A stretch of 64,000 nt of DNA from Oscillospiraceae bacterium (GTDB lineage: Bacteria; Bacillota; Clostridia; Oscillospirales; Ruminococcaceae). Below, piece after piece: positions 35,087 through 43,034 of this stretch. A model generated the notes under the pieces. It searched no databases. It saw only the letters and a list, made by a program, of their open reading frames with translations, and was not told the DNA's origin. Made by a program: the position numbers and the translations under genes. The stretch lies in the NCBI GenBank assembly GCA_017991935.1, contig JAGOPP010000011.1:1-64000 (forward strand), written 5' to 3'. Within the stretch, counting starts at the first letter, position 1, and each line of letters starts with the position of its first letter.

Positions 35087-36388
35087 TCAGAATTCGCCTT
35101 TGAGGCACGGGACCGCCTCCTCCCGCAGGAGAGCGCTGTGAAACAGCGAGAGCTGCTCCGGCTCGTAGTCGGGCAGGGAGGGCGAACTGCGCGGCCCAAC
35201 CAGCCATTCGAGCGCCTGCTCCGGCGTCTCCGGCAGGGCCTGCATCGACACGCCCCCGCAGGTGAGGAAGAAGCGCGCGCGCTTGAGCACGACGCCGATG
35301 CGCTTGAGCATCTCAAAATCGAGGCTGTGCTGCCGCCTCTCCCGCACGATGCGCTTCGCGCTCGTGACGCCGATGCCCGGCACGCGCAGGAGCAGCTCGT
35401 AATCGGCGGTGTTGACCTCCACCGGGAAGTCGTCCATGTTTCGGAGCACCCAGCCGCACTTCGGGTCGATCTCCGCATAGAGCATCGGCCGCTCCGGGCT
35501 TAGGATCTCCTTCGCCTGAAACCCATAAAAGCGCAGCAGCCAGTCCGCCTGATAGAGCCGGTGCTCGCGCAGCAGCGGCGGCTTCGTGTCGACGGCGGGG
35601 AGCAGGCTGTCCTCCACGACCGGCGTATAGGCGGAAAAATAGACCCGTTTCAGGCCGTAATTCTGATAGAGCTTCTCCGAGAGCGTCAGGATGCGGTAGT
35701 CGCTTTCCGGGCTCGCGCCGACGATCATCTGCGTGCTCTGCCCGGCCGGGACAAAGCGCGGCGTGGAGCGGTATTTGACGAGGTCCTCGCGGTTTTCCGC
35801 GATGCCGTTTCGCAGGAAAGTCATTGGGTGCACGATGGATTCCTTGGTCTTGTCCGGCGCGAGCAGGCCGAGGCTCTCGCGGGAGGGCAATTCGATGTTG
35901 ACGCTCATCCGGTCCGCCAAGAGGCCAAGGCGGCGGGTCAGCCCGTCGCTCGCGCCCGGGATGGCTTTCGCGTGGATGTAGCCGGTGAAGCCGTATTCCT
36001 CCCGCAAAATCCGTACTACCTCGATCATCCGCTCGCAGGTGTAATCCGGGCTCCCGAAGACGGCGCTGCTCAGAAACAGGCCCTCGATATAGTTGCGGCG
36101 GTAAAACTCGACGGTCAGGTCCGCGAGCTCCCGCGGCTCAAACGTCGCCCGCGGAAAGTCGGCGCTGCGGCGGTTGAGGCAGTATTTGCAGTCGTAGGCG
36201 CAGGCGTTCGAGAGCAGGATTTTTAAGAGCGAGATGCAGCGCCCGTCCGCCGCGAAGGCGTGGCAGCACCCCGCGGGCAGCGCGGAGCCGAGCCTCCCCC
36301 CTCCCCGCTCGGCGGCCCCCGAGGAGGAACAGGAGACGTCGTATTTCGCGGCCTCCGTCAAGATCGCGAGCTTCTGATAGACATCCAT
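35087..36388 (-). CDS. Radical SAM protein, putative DNA modification/repair (TIGR03916 type)
   Basis: A 433-residue radical SAM enzyme. The cluster motif is NACAYDCKYC near residues 60-69 (C-x3-C-x2-C). The TIM-barrel portion runs to about 300, and a C-terminal helix-hairpin-helix DNA-binding motif (LLRVPGIGVTSAKRIVRERR) lies near 335-355. This combination defines the family called putative DNA modification/repair radical SAM protein. The frame is open further upstream, but ATG 36388 gives the family start (MDVYQKLAILTEAAKYDVSC) and has AAGAAGG nearby. A LexA-type box covers the start of the transcript, supporting a DNA-damage role. Confidence 0.9.
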   Translation of the reverse strand: MDVYQKLAILTEAAKYDVSCSSSGAAERGGGRLGSALPAGCCHAFAADGRCISLLKILLSNACAYDCKYCLNRRSADFPRATFEPRELADLTVEFYRRNYIEGLFLSSAVFGSPDYTCERMIEVVRILREEYGFTGYIHAKAIPGASDGLTRRLGLLADRMSVNIELPSRESLGLLAPDKTKESIVHPMTFLRNGIAENREDLVKYRSTPRFVPAGQSTQMIVGASPESDYRILTLSEKLYQNYGLKRVYFSAYTPVVEDSLLPAVDTKPPLLREHRLYQADWLLRFYGFQAKEILSPERPMLYAEIDPKCGWVLRNMDDFPVEVNTADYELLLRVPGIGVTSAKRIVRERRQHSLDFEMLKRIGVVLKRARFFLTCGGVSMQALPETPEQALEWLVGPRSSPSLPDYEPEQLSLFHSALLREEAVPCLKGEF

Positions 36389-36405
36389 TTCTCGGCCTTC
36401 TTTGC

Positions 36406-36421
36406 AAGAACGTATGTTCTT
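36406..36421. promoter_or_regulatory. LexA (SOS) box
   Basis: AAGAACGTATGTTCTT is a perfect inverted repeat with the Gram-positive LexA/DinR core GAAC-N4-GTTC. It lies about 13-28 nt downstream of the -10 box and 18 nt upstream of the radical SAM start codon. Confidence 0.82.
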
Positions 36422-36433
36422 ATTCTGAAACCC

Positions 36434-36462
36434 ATCATAATGCAAAGCGCGGGGTTTGTCAA
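36434..36462 (-). promoter_or_regulatory. Promoter of the radical SAM / DUF4130 operon
   Basis: Minus strand perfect TTGACA (36457-36462), 17-bp spacer, TATGAT (36434-36439). The LexA-type box lies just downstream. Confidence 0.85.
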
Positions 36463-36777
36463 GCGCCAAAACGGCATCGCGGGTGTTTTTTTCCGGTAAA
36501 AAGAGGAAAAACGGCGCCGGGAGCAAACTCCGGGGACAGGACCTCTGGGGCAAAAAACGCGCGGAGTTTTGCGCTTTTGCGGCTGGAGAGAGGCATGGGA
36601 GCATGGCTCACGCGGCCTCTTTTTTATGACGTCCCGCTGAAAACAGCCCCGGAAGCCGCGTTCCCGGCGGCGCGGCGGCCTTATTTCCGGGCGTCTCCGA
36701 TGGGCGGCGGCAGGCCCGTCCTTCTCGGCGGGCCGAGAAAACGGGAAAAGTTTTCGCCGGCAAATCGAAGTTTTGGC
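36463..36777. other. Intergenic region between divergent promoters
   Basis: No gene found. A terminator-like hairpin (AGAGGC at 36589 pairing with GCCTCT at 36615, then TTTTT) is present but no plus-strand transcript is known to need it. Confidence 0.4.
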
Positions 36778-36805
36778 TTGAACCAAAAATTTCAGATGCT
36801 ATACT
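36778..36805 (+). promoter_or_regulatory. Promoter of the GlpA-like flavoprotein operon
   Basis: TTGAAC (36778-36783), 16-bp spacer, TATACT (36800-36805). It overlaps an in-frame upstream ATG and thereby argues for the downstream TTG start of the first gene. Confidence 0.65.
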
Positions 36806-36885
36806 ATAAAAGTGAGTATTTTGACCGGGACGATGCAAAAGCGGATGGCTTGCGGCGTCGTTTCGGAAGGAAGGAGACAGAAATT

Positions 36886-38331
36886 TTGGCTTACGATGTG
36901 GCAATCGTCGGCGCGGGCGTCATCGGCTGCTCCCTCGCGAGGGAGCTCTCCCGCTACGACATAAAGGTCGCGCTGATCGAAAAAGAGAACGACGTAGCCA
37001 TGGGCACGACCCGCGCGAACAGCGCGATCATCCACGCGGGGTACGACCCGGAGCCCGGCACCCTGATGGCGAAATATAATGTGGAGGGCAACCGCCTCAC
37101 CGGCGAGATCGCGGAAGAGCTGGGCGTCCCGTTCGGCCGCTGCGGCTCCCTCGTCCTCGCTTTCGGCGAGGAGGACATGGAGACCGTACGCGCGCTCTAT
37201 GACCGCGGCGTCGAAAACGGCGTGCCCGGTATGCAGATTCTGAGCGGCGAAGCCGTCCGCGGGATGGAGCCGAACCTCGCACCGGAGGTTGTCGGCGCGC
37301 TCTTTGCCCCGAGCGCGGGCATCATCAACCCGTGGGAATTCGCGCTGCTGCTCGCGCAGAACGCCGTGCGAAACGGCGTCGACCTGCTCTTGGAGCACGA
37401 GGTCTCCGGCATCGAGAAAGACGGGGACGGCTTCGTCCTCCACTTTACGGACAAGGAGGATCTTCGCGCCGCCTATGTCGTCAACGCCGCGGGCGTGGAG
37501 AGCGACGAAATCGCCGCGATGGTGGGCGACCATAGCTTTTCGATCGACGCCTCCAAGGGCCAGTATTATCTGCTTGATAAATCTCAGGGCGCGCTGTTTC
37601 ATCACGTCCTGTTTCAGTGCCCCGGCCCGCTCGGGAAGGGCATCTTGGTCTCCCCGACCGTGCACGGCAACCTGATCGTCGGGCCGGACGCCAACCCCGG
37701 CAGCGCCCGCGGCGACGTCTCCACCGACCGGCAGGGCCTCGACCACGTGATCGCCGAGAGCCGCCGCACCACGGCCGCGATCAATTTCCGCGAAAACGTC
37801 CGCAACTTCGCGGGGCTCCGCGCCCAGCCCTCCGGCGGCGACTTCATCGTCGGGCCGAGCGGCGCGGCCGCCCATTTCTATAACATCGCCGGGATCAAGT
37901 CCCCGGGCCTCACCGCCGCCCCCGCCATCGCCGCCGACGCCGCCCGCTATCTTGCGGGGGAGCTCGGCGCCCGGAAAAAGGACGGCTATACCGTCTTTCG
38001 CAAGGAGACCGAATTTAAGTTCCTGACGGAGAGGGAAAAGGCGGCCAAGATCGGAGAAAATCCCCTCTACGGCCGCGTGATCTGCCGCTGCGAGACCGTC
38101 ACCGAGGGCGAGATCGTCGACGCGCTGCATGCGCCGATCACGCCGAGGACGCTCGACGCCGTCAAGCGCCGCTGCGGGGCCGGCATGGGCCGCTGCCAAG
38201 GCGGATTCTGCGGGCCGAGGGTGCTCGAGATCATCTCCCGCGAGCTTCATATCCCGCCGGAGGAGGTCCTGCTCGACCGGGGCGGCTCCTACATCCTGAT
38301 CGAGAAGACCGCGAAAGGGGGCGAGCGCTGA
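36886..38331 (+). CDS. GlpA-like FAD-dependent oxidoreductase with BFD-type [2Fe-2S] domain
   Basis: A 481-residue flavoprotein related to anaerobic glycerol-3-phosphate dehydrogenase subunit A and to L-2-hydroxyglutarate oxidase. The FAD motif GAGVIGCSLARELSRYD is at residues 9-25, with a DAO fold to about 350 (ANSAIIHAGYDPEPGTL, ASKGQYYLLDK). A C-terminal BFD-like domain has four Cys: CRC near 402, CGAGMGRC near 429 and GFCGPR. Start TTG 36886 (MAYDVAIVGAG) is preceded by AAGGAGA. Upstream ATGs lie in the promoter region. It is followed without gap by a GlpB-like gene and DUF1667. This trio is common in Clostridia and Thermotogae. The substrate may be glycerol-3-phosphate or another 2-hydroxy compound. 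Confidence 0.87.
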   Translation: MAYDVAIVGAGVIGCSLARELSRYDIKVALIEKENDVAMGTTRANSAIIHAGYDPEPGTLMAKYNVEGNRLTGEIAEELGVPFGRCGSLVLAFGEEDMETVRALYDRGVENGVPGMQILSGEAVRGMEPNLAPEVVGALFAPSAGIINPWEFALLLAQNAVRNGVDLLLEHEVSGIEKDGDGFVLHFTDKEDLRAAYVVNAAGVESDEIAAMVGDHSFSIDASKGQYYLLDKSQGALFHHVLFQCPGPLGKGILVSPTVHGNLIVGPDANPGSARGDVSTDRQGLDHVIAESRRTTAAINFRENVRNFAGLRAQPSGGDFIVGPSGAAAHFYNIAGIKSPGLTAAPAIAADAARYLAGELGARKKDGYTVFRKETEFKFLTEREKAAKIGENPLYGRVICRCETVTEGEIVDALHAPITPRTLDAVKRRCGAGMGRCQGGFCGPRVLEIISRELHIPPEEVLLDRGGSYILIEKTAKGGER

Positions 38332-39614
38332 TGGAGTACGATCTCGTCGTCATCGGAGGCGGCCCGGCCGGGCTCGCCGCCGCGGAGGAAGCGAAGAAAA
38401 ACGGCGCGGGCTCCGTGCTCATCCTTGAGCGCGACAAAGAGCTCGGCGGCATCCTGAACCAGTGCATCCACAGCGGCTTCGGCCTGCATATCTTTAAAGA
38501 ACAGCTCACCGGGCCGGAATACGCCCAGCGCTTCATCGACCGGCTCGCGGATTCGGGCATCGACGTGATGACCGACACCATGGTCTTAAACATCACGCCG
38601 GACAAGACCGTCTTCGCGATGAGCGCCGAAAAAGGCTACATGGCGATCCGCGCGGGCGCGATCATCCTCGCCATGGGCTGCCGCGAGCGCACCCGCGGCG
38701 CCATCGCGATCCCGGGCGAGCGCCCCTCCGGCATCTTCACCGCCGGCACCGCCCAGCGATACATCAACATCGAGGGCTACATGGTCGGCAAAAAGGTGCT
38801 GATCCTCGGCTCCGGCGACATCGGCCTCATCATGGCCCGCCGCATGACGCTCGAGGGCGCGGAGGTGAAGGCCGTGGTCGAGCTGATGCCCTACTCGAAC
38901 GGCCTCAAGCGCAACATCGCCCAGTGCCTCGACGACTACGATATCCCGCTCTACCTGAGCCACACCGTCACCGACATCAAAGGCGAAAACAATCGCCTCT
39001 CCAAAGTGACCGTCTCCGAGGTCAAGGGTTTCACGCCGATCCCCGGCACCGAGATGGAGTTCGACGTCGACACGCTGCTGCTCTCCGTGGGCCTGATCCC
39101 GGAGAACGAGCTCTCCAAGTCCGCCGGCGTCGAGATCGACCCGCGCACGGGCGGCGCGGTTGTCTCCGAGCGGATGATGACCTCGGTGGACGGCATCTTC
39201 GCCTGCGGCAACGTGCTGCACGTCCACGACCTCGTGGATTTTGTGACCAACGAGGCCGAGAAAGCCGGGCGCGCCGCCGCCGGATACCTCGCCGCCGGAC
39301 AGATCGGCTCCGGCGAAGCGGCCGAGGCCCCGATTCGGCTTCTAAACGGCACGAACGTCGGCTATACCGTCCCGCAGAAGATCGCCGTCTCCAAGGTTGA
39401 TAAATTCGTCGAGGTGCTCTTCCGCGTCAAGGCCGTGCTCGACAACGCGACGGTCGTCGTGCGGGCCGGGGACGACGTGCTCATGACGAAGACCCGCGAC
39501 CAGATGCTCCCTGCCGAGATGGAGAAGCTCATCCTGCCGAAGAAACTCCTCGATCAGGCGGCGGGCCGGGACATCATCATCAGCGCCTTCAAAGAAAAAA
39601 GCGAGGTGAAATGA
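38331..39614 (+). CDS. FAD/NAD-dependent oxidoreductase (Pyr_redox_2 family), partner of the GlpA-like protein
   Basis: A 427-residue two-dinucleotide-binding flavoprotein. The FAD motif is VVIGGGPAGLAAAEEAKKNG at residues 5-24, followed by GGILNQCIHSGFG. The NAD-binding motif is VLILGSGDIGLIMARRM near 157-173, and the C-terminal FAD-binding element is TSVDGIFACGNVLHVHD near 282-298. The Cys in NQCIH is near the flavin, but no CxxC redox disulfide is present. It begins in the stop codon of the upstream gene (TGATG), so they are translationally coupled and probably form an electron-transfer complex that delivers electrons from the GlpA-like subunit. Confidence 0.88.
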   Translation: MEYDLVVIGGGPAGLAAAEEAKKNGAGSVLILERDKELGGILNQCIHSGFGLHIFKEQLTGPEYAQRFIDRLADSGIDVMTDTMVLNITPDKTVFAMSAEKGYMAIRAGAIILAMGCRERTRGAIAIPGERPSGIFTAGTAQRYINIEGYMVGKKVLILGSGDIGLIMARRMTLEGAEVKAVVELMPYSNGLKRNIAQCLDDYDIPLYLSHTVTDIKGENNRLSKVTVSEVKGFTPIPGTEMEFDVDTLLLSVGLIPENELSKSAGVEIDPRTGGAVVSERMMTSVDGIFACGNVLHVHDLVDFVTNEAEKAGRAAAGYLAAGQIGSGEAAEAPIRLLNGTNVGYTVPQKIAVSKVDKFVEVLFRVKAVLDNATVVVRAGDDVLMTKTRDQMLPAEMEKLILPKKLLDQAAGRDIIISAFKEKSEVK

Positions 39615-39615
39615 C

Positions 39616-39966
39616 ATGCAAAAGAAGATCACCTGCATCTGCTGCCCGAAGGGCTGCGTCGTCTCCCTCGACACCGACGGCCCGGAAAAGACCGCCGCGG
39701 GCTTCTCCTGCCAGCAGGGGAAGGACTACGCGATCCATGAGCTCATCTGCCCGACGCGCACCATCTCCTCCACCGTGGAGCTGATCGGCGGGGCCCACCC
39801 GCGCCTCCCGGTCAAGACGGACGGCAATATCCCGAAGGAGAAGATCTTCGACGTGATGAAGGAGATCGACCGGATCTCCGCCCGTTCGCCGGTCAAGTGC
39901 GGCGAGGTGCTGCTGCCCGACGTCTTGGGCACCGGCGTCGACATCGTGGCCTGCCGGGATCTGTAA
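39616..39966 (+). CDS. DUF1667 small iron-sulfur-type protein
   Basis: A 116-residue DUF1667 protein. The N-terminal cysteine pattern ICCPKGCVV near 8-16, a further Cys in FSCQQGKDYA near 30-39 and ICPTRT near 44, and a late Cys in SPVKCGEVL near 92 could bind an iron-sulfur centre. It starts one base after the stop of the flavoprotein gene and completes the GlpA-like/GlpB-like/DUF1667 operon. In this arrangement it is likely the third, electron-carrying subunit. That role is inferred from conserved gene order. Confidence 0.88.
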   Translation: MQKKITCICCPKGCVVSLDTDGPEKTAAGFSCQQGKDYAIHELICPTRTISSTVELIGGAHPRLPVKTDGNIPKEKIFDVMKEIDRISARSPVKCGEVLLPDVLGTGVDIVACRDL

Positions 39967-40013
39967 AAAATTTGGGCCGAGGGCGTTCCTCCGGTTCCGC
40001 TTTTCATGCTTCA

Positions 40014-40054
40014 TAAAAAAACAGCGGGAGCCTCGCGGCCCCCGCTGTTTTTTT
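40014..40054 (+). terminator. Terminator of the flavoprotein operon
   Basis: Stem AACAGCGGG/CCCGCTGTT (40020-40028 with 40041-40049) with a 12-nt loop is followed by seven T residues; the A-run before it would also allow minus-strand use. Confidence 0.85.
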
Positions 40055-40151
40055 CTCCTTTTGACCCGGCGCGCCCCTCTCGCAGGAAACGGCCGGGGCT
40101 GCCCATGATCGCTGTTTTAAGCGTCCCTTCCCTGCCGCCCCAGCGTCCGCC

Positions 40152-40194
40152 TAAGATTCTCCGTTTCGGCAAAAAGCGAGCGGATTCTACAATC
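40152..40194 (+). repeat. 43-bp direct repeat, copy 1
   Basis: Matches the copy at 40317-40359 with a single mismatch (core CGGCAAAAAGCGAGCGGATT). It lies in a 506-bp gene-free gap (39967-40472). No open frame or terminal inverted repeat is associated. Confidence 0.9.
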
Positions 40195-40316
40195 CGGAGA
40201 GCCCCGCCCCGTTTTTTTGAAAGACGATGGCTTTTCGCCCCTCTGTGGCCCTTTTTCGACAAAAATTTCTTCGTTTCGCGCCAGGGCGGGCGTTTTTGCC
40301 TGCTCCCGTGCCCACA

Positions 40317-40359
40317 TAAGATTCTCCTTTTCGGCAAAAAGCGAGCGGATTCTACAATC
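40317..40359 (+). repeat. 43-bp direct repeat, copy 2
   Basis: Second copy, 165 bp downstream of the first, 42 of 43 bases identical. Sequence between the copies is GC-poor in patches and holds no gene. Confidence 0.9.
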
Positions 40360-40377
40360 GGTAAAACAAATCTTCGT

Positions 40378-40411
40378 TTAAAAAACGCGGACGGGGCCGC
40401 CCCGTCCGCGT
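40378..40411 (-). terminator. Terminator of the MtnA-like gene
   Basis: A perfect 12-bp stem (40385-40396 with 40400-40411) with a 3-nt loop is followed on the minus strand by TTTTTT. It is 60 bp after the stop codon. Confidence 0.88.
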
Positions 40412-40472
40412 CAAAACCGATTGTTCGGGGTCCCCCCTCCGGTTCGGCAAGGGGTTCCCTGCTCCGCCGGGC

Positions 40473-41537
40473 TCACACGACGACGTCGTATTCGCCCTCG
40501 GAATTTCCGTCGTAATAATCCGCGAGTTTGTCGGGACTGAAAACGCCCCGGTCCGTGACGACACCGGTGACAAGCTCCGGCGGCGTCTTGTCGAACGCCG
40601 GGTAGTAGCCTTTGACGCCTTCTTTGGCGGTCAGGCTGCCGAGGGCCTCCAGCACAAGGCGCGGGTCGCGCTCCTCAATATGGACGTCCTGCGCCCGGGC
40701 GTGGCATTTGTCGGGCGCGCCGGTCACATAATAAGGGATGCCCCAGTAGTTGGCGCAGAGGGCGACCTGAAACGTGCCGACCTTGTTGACCACCCAGCCG
40801 TCCATCGTGATGGCGTCCGCCGCGGAGGTGAAAAGGTCGACGGATTTCTCCTTCATCGTCCAGCCGGGCATATTGTCCGTGATGACGGTGACGTCGAAGC
40901 CCTGATCCAAAGCGACGCTCGCCGTCAGCCGCGCGCCCTGAAAATACGGCCGCGTCTCCGGGCAGATGACTTTAATATCGAGGCCCCGGGCGGCCGCCTC
41001 CTTGAGCATGAAGCCGACGATGGTCTCCGCGAAGCATTGCGTCATAATCGTGCCGTGGGCCGGGAACTGATCGACCAAATATTTGGCGGTCTTTTCGATC
41101 TTGCGGTAGCGCGTCTCGGTGACGGCGACCGTGCGGTCGAAGACGGCCTTCGTCACGTCCTCCCCGGCCTCCATGGCCGCAACCGCCGCGTCCAAACAGC
41201 CGTTCGTGATGATGCGCATGCGCTTCTCCGTGGTCGGGCGCGCGGTGGAGAGGAGATCCGCCGCCTTGATGAGATATTCCTTTCTGGCGGCCCCGCCGAG
41301 GCGCTCGGATTCCTTCGCGGCGAGGGCCATGCCCATCCCGGCGGCGAGATACGGCCCGGCGCTCTGGGTGACCATCTCTTGGATCGCCCGCGCCACCTCC
41401 TCTGTGCTTTTGCAGGTCACAAAGGAGACGGGGTGGGGATAGCAGCGCCGGTCGAGGATGCGGACCGCGCCGTCCTCGTACCACGCGATATTTTCAAACT
41501 GAAGCAGAAACGCGAGCCCTTCGTCGGCTCTTGGCAT
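40473..41537 (-). CDS. MtnA / eIF-2B alpha-like family sugar-phosphate isomerase
   Basis: A 354-residue member of the family containing S-methyl-5-thioribose-1-phosphate isomerase (methionine salvage) and ribose-1,5-bisphosphate isomerase. The catalytic cysteine region reads GTIMTQCFAET near residues 166-176 (canonical THCNxG), and the catalytic aspartate region AADAITMDGWVVNKVGTFQVAL near 242-263. Both Cys and Asp are kept, but the flanking residues differ from canonical MtnA. The substrate could therefore be a different aldose-1-phosphate. A GGAGGGATCACCG ribosome binding site precedes the ATG. There is no other methionine-salvage gene nearby. Confidence 0.82.
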   Translation of the reverse strand: MPRADEGLAFLLQFENIAWYEDGAVRILDRRCYPHPVSFVTCKSTEEVARAIQEMVTQSAGPYLAAGMGMALAAKESERLGGAARKEYLIKAADLLSTARPTTEKRMRIITNGCLDAAVAAMEAGEDVTKAVFDRTVAVTETRYRKIEKTAKYLVDQFPAHGTIMTQCFAETIVGFMLKEAAARGLDIKVICPETRPYFQGARLTASVALDQGFDVTVITDNMPGWTMKEKSVDLFTSAADAITMDGWVVNKVGTFQVALCANYWGIPYYVTGAPDKCHARAQDVHIEERDPRLVLEALGSLTAKEGVKGYYPAFDKTPPELVTGVVTDRGVFSPDKLADYYDGNSEGEYDVVV

Positions 41538-41813
41538 CGGTGATCCCTCCTAAATTTCGCAAAAAGAAAATTGGACACGGGGCGTCCGCCGCCGACGGGA
41601 ATTGTCCTCACATGCCACATAGAAAGCCCCCCAGACATAGGTCGTCAAGGCCAAACGTGGGGGATTGTCCCTGCACGCAGCGCAAAAAGCCCCTCGGCAG
41701 AGGATGACAGCGGCGGCACAGCTTCGCTCCCGGCCGGGAATTCCGCCTCCGTATATCCTACGGGGCCCCAGCCGGGCGTGAAACGCCCGATCCCCGGATT
41801 TTTCTTCTATTTT
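41538..41813. other. Intergenic region with paired GGGAATTGTCC / GGGGATTGTCC motifs
   Basis: No gene recognised. Two similar 11-bp motifs at 41597-41607 and 41660-41670 bracket a 52-bp stretch unlike the surrounding sequence. This could be a remnant of a small mobile element, but there are no clear terminal inverted repeats. It also includes the leader of the MtnA-like gene; no known riboswitch is recognised. Confidence 0.4.
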
Positions 41814-42305
41814 TTAGTAGCCCATTGTGCCGGACAGCGAATCGTCGGTTAACACCCACGCGTCGTAGACGTCGACCTCGCGGTAGCGCTCCTTGTCGTC
41901 CCGGATGACGACGGTCTTGATGCCGGCGTTGATGATCATGCGCTTGCACATCGCGCAGGGGTTGCTGTTCGCGACATAGGCGCCGGTGGAGACCTCTTTG
42001 CCGACCAGATAGAGCGTGGAGTCCAGCATCTCGGAGCGGGAGGCGTGGATGATCGCGTTCATCTCCGCGTGGACGGAGCGGCAGAGCTCGTAGCGCTCGC
42101 CCCGCGGGACGTTGAGCTTCTCCCGCATGCAGAAGCCGAGGTCGCTGCAGTTTTGCCTGTGCCGCGGCGCGCCGACATAGCCCGTGGAGACGATCTGATC
42201 GTTCTTGACGATGATGGCCCCGTAATTCCTGCGCAGGCAGGTGCCGCGCTCGAGAACAGTCTCCGCAATATCGAGATAATAATTCTGTTTGTCGCGTCTT
42301 TCCAT
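41814..42305 (-). CDS. Deoxycytidylate (dCMP) deaminase, ComEB-like
   Basis: Zinc-dependent deaminase converting dCMP to dUMP for thymidylate synthesis (163 residues). Zinc motifs are HAEMNAII near residue 84 and PCAMCKRMI near 116. The family-specific insertion with extra zinc ligands is visible as QNCSDLGFCMREKLNVPRGE followed by ELCRSVHAE. Start ATG 42305 has GGAGG 6 nt upstream. An in-frame ATG at 42320 lies upstream of this site and is rejected. A good promoter (TTGCAA-17-TATGAT) lies 40 bp upstream. Confidence 0.92.
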   Translation of the reverse strand: MERRDKQNYYLDIAETVLERGTCLRRNYGAIIVKNDQIVSTGYVGAPRHRQNCSDLGFCMREKLNVPRGERYELCRSVHAEMNAIIHASRSEMLDSTLYLVGKEVSTGAYVANSNPCAMCKRMIINAGIKTVVIRDDKERYREVDVYDAWVLTDDSLSGTMGY

Positions 42306-42343
42306 ATTGTCCTCCGGCACTTAAATTGGAATTGGTATCTTTT

Positions 42344-42372
42344 ATCATAGCGTTTTTCGGTTTCCGTTGCAA
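42344..42372 (-). promoter_or_regulatory. Promoter of the dCMP deaminase gene
   Basis: Minus strand TTGCAA (42367-42372), 17-bp spacer, TATGAT (42344-42349). Confidence 0.78.
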
Positions 42373-42434
42373 CCGTCCGCGCGGGCGAAACCTCCGGTTT
42401 CCGGAAAATATTCTATTTTTTGAAGGAATTATGG

Positions 42435-42440
42435 TATAAT
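42435..42440 (+). promoter_or_regulatory. Extended -10 promoter element upstream of tadA
   Basis: TGGTATAAT, an extended -10 with no good -35, lies 108 bp before the tadA start. It leaves a long leader without recognised structure. Confidence 0.5.
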
Positions 42441-42548
42441 GGCGACAAGAATCATAGGGCGGCCATGACGCGGTCGTTTCGCCGGCCCGCCCGGGGCAAA
42501 AGAGGCCCGCCGCGTTTCGGCGGAAATGATAAATGGCGGAGGTGCCGT

Positions 42549-43034
42549 ATGGCGGGAAATTCGGATGAGGGATATATGCGGGAGGCGCTCGCGCTCGCGG
42601 GACAGGCGGCGGCGCTCGGCGAGGTGCCGGTCGGCGCGGTGGTCGTCTGGGACGGGGAGATCGTCGGGCGCGGCTACAACCGGCGCGAGACGGAGAAAAA
42701 CGCCCTCGCCCACGCGGAGCTTGAGGCGATCGCCGAGGCCTGCCGGAAACTCGGCGGCTGGCGGCTGTGGAAGGCGACGCTCTACGTCACGCTCGAGCCC
42801 TGCCCCATGTGCGCCGGGGCGATCGTCAACGCGCGGATCGCGCGGGTGGTCTTCGGCGCGGCGGACCCGAAATCCGGGGCCTGCGGCAGCGTCGCCAACC
42901 TGTGCGCCCTGCCGGGAGGCTACCACCCGAGGGTGGAATCCGGGCTGCTGGCCGGGGAATCCTCCGCTCTGCTGGCGGAATTTTTCCGGGGCCTGCGGAC
43001 AGAAAATCCGGCCCCGCCCGAAGCCGCTCCGTGA
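42549..43034 (+). CDS. tadA: tRNA-specific adenosine deaminase TadA
   Basis: Deaminates A34 of tRNA-Arg(ACG) to inosine (161 residues). Zinc-binding and catalytic motifs are AHAELEAIAEACRKLGGWRL near residues 57-76 and LEPCPMCAGAIVNARI near 85-100, followed by RVVFGAADPKSGACGSV, as in TadA. Start ATG 42549 has GGAGGT about 5 nt before it. The last third of the gene (from 42861) with its flank is tandemly duplicated downstream. The C-terminal tail after the conserved domain (LRTENPAPPEAAP) falls in the repeated DNA. Confidence 0.93.
   Translation: MAGNSDEGYMREALALAGQAAALGEVPVGAVVVWDGEIVGRGYNRRETEKNALAHAELEAIAEACRKLGGWRLWKATLYVTLEPCPMCAGAIVNARIARVVFGAADPKSGACGSVANLCALPGGYHPRVESGLLAGESSALLAEFFRGLRTENPAPPEAAP

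Noticed and set aside
36577..36885. ATG-initiated upstream extension of the GlpA-like protein
   Set aside because: The ATG at 36796 lies inside the promoter spacer, the extension lacks similarity to the family, and AAGGAGA precedes the TTG at 36886.
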